Positions 62,110 through 64,000 of a DNA stretch of 64,000 nt are shown one piece after another. The stretch comes from Streptomyces sp. NRRL S-118. Its GTDB lineage: Bacteria > Actinomycetota > Actinomycetes > Streptomycetales > Streptomycetaceae. A program made the position numbers and the translations under genes. Location: the NCBI RefSeq assembly GCF_000716335.1, contig NZ_KL591017.1, forward strand, positions 35,771 through 99,770, read 5' to 3'. The notes under the pieces were generated by a model. The model was not told where the DNA came from. It did not search any database and saw only the letters and a program-made list of their open reading frames with translations. The first letter of the stretch is position 1. Each line of letters begins with the position of its first letter.

Positions 62110-63798
62110 GTGAGCGAACGCTGGTTCCTGGACGGCACCGAGGGCGGCGGGGCGCGCCTCGTCCCCCTCGGCGGGGACGGGCTGCCCGCCGGTCCCGTGC
62201 TGACCGAGCCCGACCTCGTCGAGGCCGTGCGGTCGCGGCCGCACGTCGACCGGTGGGTGTGGCGCGCCACGTCCGGGGTGTACCCGCGGCTGCTCGCGTC
62301 GGGGGTGCGGGTGGAGCGGTGCTACGACCTCGAGGCCGCCGAGCAGCTGCTGCTCGGGCACGAGGGACGCCTGGGCGAGCCCCGCTCGGCGGCGGCCGCC
62401 TGGGCCCGGCTGCACGACCGGCCCGTACCGCCCGATCCGCCGCTCAGAGGGGCGGAGCCGGGCGCGCAGTCACCGCTCTTCGAGCCGCGGTCCGGCCTGG
62501 AGGTGCCCTTCGAGGGCCTGCTGGAGGTGTACGCGGACCAGCAGCGACGGCACGGCGCCGCCGAGCACCCCGGCAGGATGCGGCTGCTGACGGCGGCGGA
62601 GTCGGCGGGGATGCTGGTGTCCGCCGAGATGACCCGCGCCGGGCTGCCGTGGCGGGCGGACGTCCACCGGGCGGTGCTGCACGAGCTGCTGGGCGAGCGG
62701 TACGCGGGCGGGGGCGAACCGCGGCGGCTCGCGGAGCTGGCGGACGAGGTGTCGTCGGCGTTCGGGCGCCGGGTGCGGCCCGACCTGCCCGCCGACGTGG
62801 TGAAGGCGTTCGCGCAAGCCGGCATCAAGGTGCGCTCGACGCGCCGCTGGGAGCTCGCCGGGATCGACCATCCGGCGGTCGAGCCGCTGATCGCGTACAA
62901 GAAGCTGTACCGGATCTGGACGGCGCACGGCTGGGGCTGGCTCCAGGACTGGGTGCGGGACGGGCGCTTCCGGCCCGAGTACCTGCCGGGCGGCACGGTC
63001 AGCGGACGCTGGACCACCAACGGCGGCGGAGCGCTGCAGATCCCGAAGGTGATCCGCCGCGCGGTCGTCGCCGACGAGGGCTGGCGGCTGGTGGTGGCGG
63101 ACGCGGACCAGATGGAGCCGCGCGTACTGGCGGCGATCTCCCGCGACCCGGGCCTGATGGAGGTGGCGGCCCATGACGACGACCTGTACACGCGCTTGTC
63201 CGACCGGGCGTTCTCCGGCGACCGGGCGCATGCCAAGCTCGCCCTGCTGGGTGCGATCTACGGGCAGACCAGCGGTGACGGCCTGAAGAACCTGGCGGCG
63301 CTGCGCCGTCGCTTCCCCCGGGCGGTGGCGTACGTCGACGATGCGGCGAAGGCGGGCGAGGAGGGGCTGCTGGTGCGCACCTGGCTGGGCCGGACGAGCC
63401 CGCGGGCGGCGGGCGCTGCGGAGGCGGACGAGGCGGGGATCCCCCAGGAGGGCCCCGAAGAAGCGGTGGCCGAGGGGGAGTTCACGCCGGGGTACGCGTC
63501 GGTGAACTCCCGTGCGCGGGGCCGTTTCACACGGAACTTCGTGGTGCAGGGCAGCGCCGCGGACTGGGCCCTTCTGGTGCTGGCCGCGCTGCGGCGGGCG
63601 CTGACGGGGATGCGGGCGGAGCTGGTGTTCTTCCAGCACGACGAGGTGATCGTGCACTGCCCCGCCGAGGAGGCGCCGGCCGTCGCCGAGGCCATCCGTG
63701 CGGCCGGGGACGCGGCGGGCCGGATCGCGTTCGGGGACACCCCGGTGCGGTTCCCGTTCACGACGGCGACGGTGGAGTGCTACGCCGACGCGAAGTGA
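62110..63798 (+). CDS. Short family-A DNA polymerase (polymerase domain, degenerate 3'-5' exonuclease region)
   Basis: 562 aa from the GTG at 62110 (SERWFLDGTEGGGARLVPLGG). It lacks the N-terminal 5' nuclease of PolA (~900 aa). The polymerase core is recognisable: SGRWTTNGGGALQIPKVIRRAVV, motif A VVADADQMEPRVLAAI (canonical DYSQIELR), motif B with R and K kept in DRAHAKLALLGAIYGQTSGDGLKNL, and motif C FFQHDEVIVHCP. The 3'-5' exonuclease region (residues 1-250) shows no obvious DxE motif. Possibly a repair or translesion polymerase. A terminator follows. Confidence 0.9.
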   Translation: MSERWFLDGTEGGGARLVPLGGDGLPAGPVLTEPDLVEAVRSRPHVDRWVWRATSGVYPRLLASGVRVERCYDLEAAEQLLLGHEGRLGEPRSAAAAWARLHDRPVPPDPPLRGAEPGAQSPLFEPRSGLEVPFEGLLEVYADQQRRHGAAEHPGRMRLLTAAESAGMLVSAEMTRAGLPWRADVHRAVLHELLGERYAGGGEPRRLAELADEVSSAFGRRVRPDLPADVVKAFAQAGIKVRSTRRWELAGIDHPAVEPLIAYKKLYRIWTAHGWGWLQDWVRDGRFRPEYLPGGTVSGRWTTNGGGALQIPKVIRRAVVADEGWRLVVADADQMEPRVLAAISRDPGLMEVAAHDDDLYTRLSDRAFSGDRAHAKLALLGAIYGQTSGDGLKNLAALRRRFPRAVAYVDDAAKAGEEGLLVRTWLGRTSPRAAGAAEADEAGIPQEGPEEAVAEGEFTPGYASVNSRARGRFTRNFVVQGSAADWALLVLAALRRALTGMRAELVFFQHDEVIVHCPAEEAPAVAEAIRAAGDAAGRIAFGDTPVRFPFTTATVECYADAK

Positions 63799-63853
63799 GA
63801 CGCGGCAGCCGGGGCCGTGCCATGACGGAGCGAGGGGGCCGAGCGGTACGACG

Positions 63854-63897
63854 GGGGCGGGCCCCGCAGCCGTTGCTTCGGCTGCCGGACCCGCCCC
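63854..63897. terminator. Terminator between the polymerase gene and the convergent partial gene
   Basis: Outer stem GGGGCGGG / CCCGCCCC with inner GCAGCCG / CGGCTGC. Confidence 0.75.
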
Positions 63898-63929
63898 TGG
63901 GGTCATTCCGCTGGAGACGTGCTCCGGTT

Positions 63930-64000
63930 TCAGTCGATGGCGGTGCTGAAGTTCTCGGAGATGACGTTCTCCAGGATGTGCGACAGCGCGCTGTCGCCCT
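63930..64000 (-). CDS. C-terminal end of a gene cut by the window edge
   Basis: Leftward frame ending in a TGA at 63930-63932. The readable tail is GDSALSHILENVISENFSTAID. It is convergent with the polymerase gene, separated by a terminator. Too short to identify. Confidence 0.55.
   Translation of the reverse strand, partial: GDSALSHILENVISENFSTAID

Noticed and set aside
1..64000. tRNA, rRNA, CRISPR arrays, insertion sequences, integrases or prophage genes.
   Set aside because: None were seen; all recognised genes are typical chromosomal core or lineage genes with uniform GC-rich codon use.

Overview
The window is high-GC actinobacterial DNA, almost certainly a Streptomyces chromosome core region. 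G/C dominates third codon positions, GTG (and one TTG) starts are frequent, and genes are joined by ATGA, GTGA or TGATG overlaps. Gene content includes tipA, a WhiJ-type XRE/AbaA-like ATPase/DUF397 module, MidA beside a lone nuoD, and a set of zinc-free ribosomal-protein paralogues. From memory (not checked) the order follows the S. coelicolor region that holds folP, ftsH and tipA.

Region by region. 1-7.1 kb: a BlaI-type repressor, two small unknown proteins, then a leftward, tightly overlapping cofactor operon (DUF2520 protein, panC, nadB, nadC, coaX) that joins NAD and coenzyme A synthesis. 7.2-12.6 kb: threonine-aldolase-like PLP enzyme, a DUF5937/ArsR regulator, a TmrB-like P-loop protein, and a NarL-type two-component pair. 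12.7-16 kb: MidA methyltransferase coupled to a solitary nuoD paralogue, then a coiled-coil membrane protein. 16.1-22.9 kb: betaine/choline-type ABC importer with a divergent ATPase, an antigen-85-like esterase and an MprF-like lysyltransferase. 22.9-27.6 kb: folate genes folP, an NTF2-like gene, folB, folK and DUF3180 rightward, and an aldo/keto reductase and folE leftward. 27.7-35 kb: ftsH, hpt, tilS, a DUF2342 protease and dacB leftward, ppa rightward.

35-43.4 kb: ThrE-like exporter, a lysine/alanine-rich protein, a 1474-residue CtpI-like P-type ATPase, a DedA protein and a small membrane protein. 43.5-47.4 kb: tipA with its own promoter and operator, PadR, DinB and aldehyde dehydrogenase genes. 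47.5-49.8 kb: the WhiJ-type module. 50-52.5 kb: zinc-responsive divergent operons rpmG-rpmE-cobW-like-rpsR and rpmB-rpsN around a Zur-box-like palindrome. 52.5-64 kb: lipoprotein, DUF2786 protein, HxlR regulator divergent from a QorB-like reductase, ABC exporter, TetR regulator, quinone-reductase-like enzyme, an ATPase-LuxR fusion protein, a short family-A DNA polymerase and the tail of one more gene.

The most notable unexplained signal is a pair of hexamer arrays, (TGCNNN)n, sharing an exact 18-bp core. One copy lies upstream of each of two genes in the WhiJ-type module (48547-48570 and 49834-49863), in the same orientation relative to its downstream gene. They look like a shared operator or activator site. 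Other points worth checking are the MidA/NuoD pairing (modifier beside probable substrate), a CobW-like protein with a degenerate P-loop inside the zinc regulon, and several clean inverted repeats in divergent promoters.
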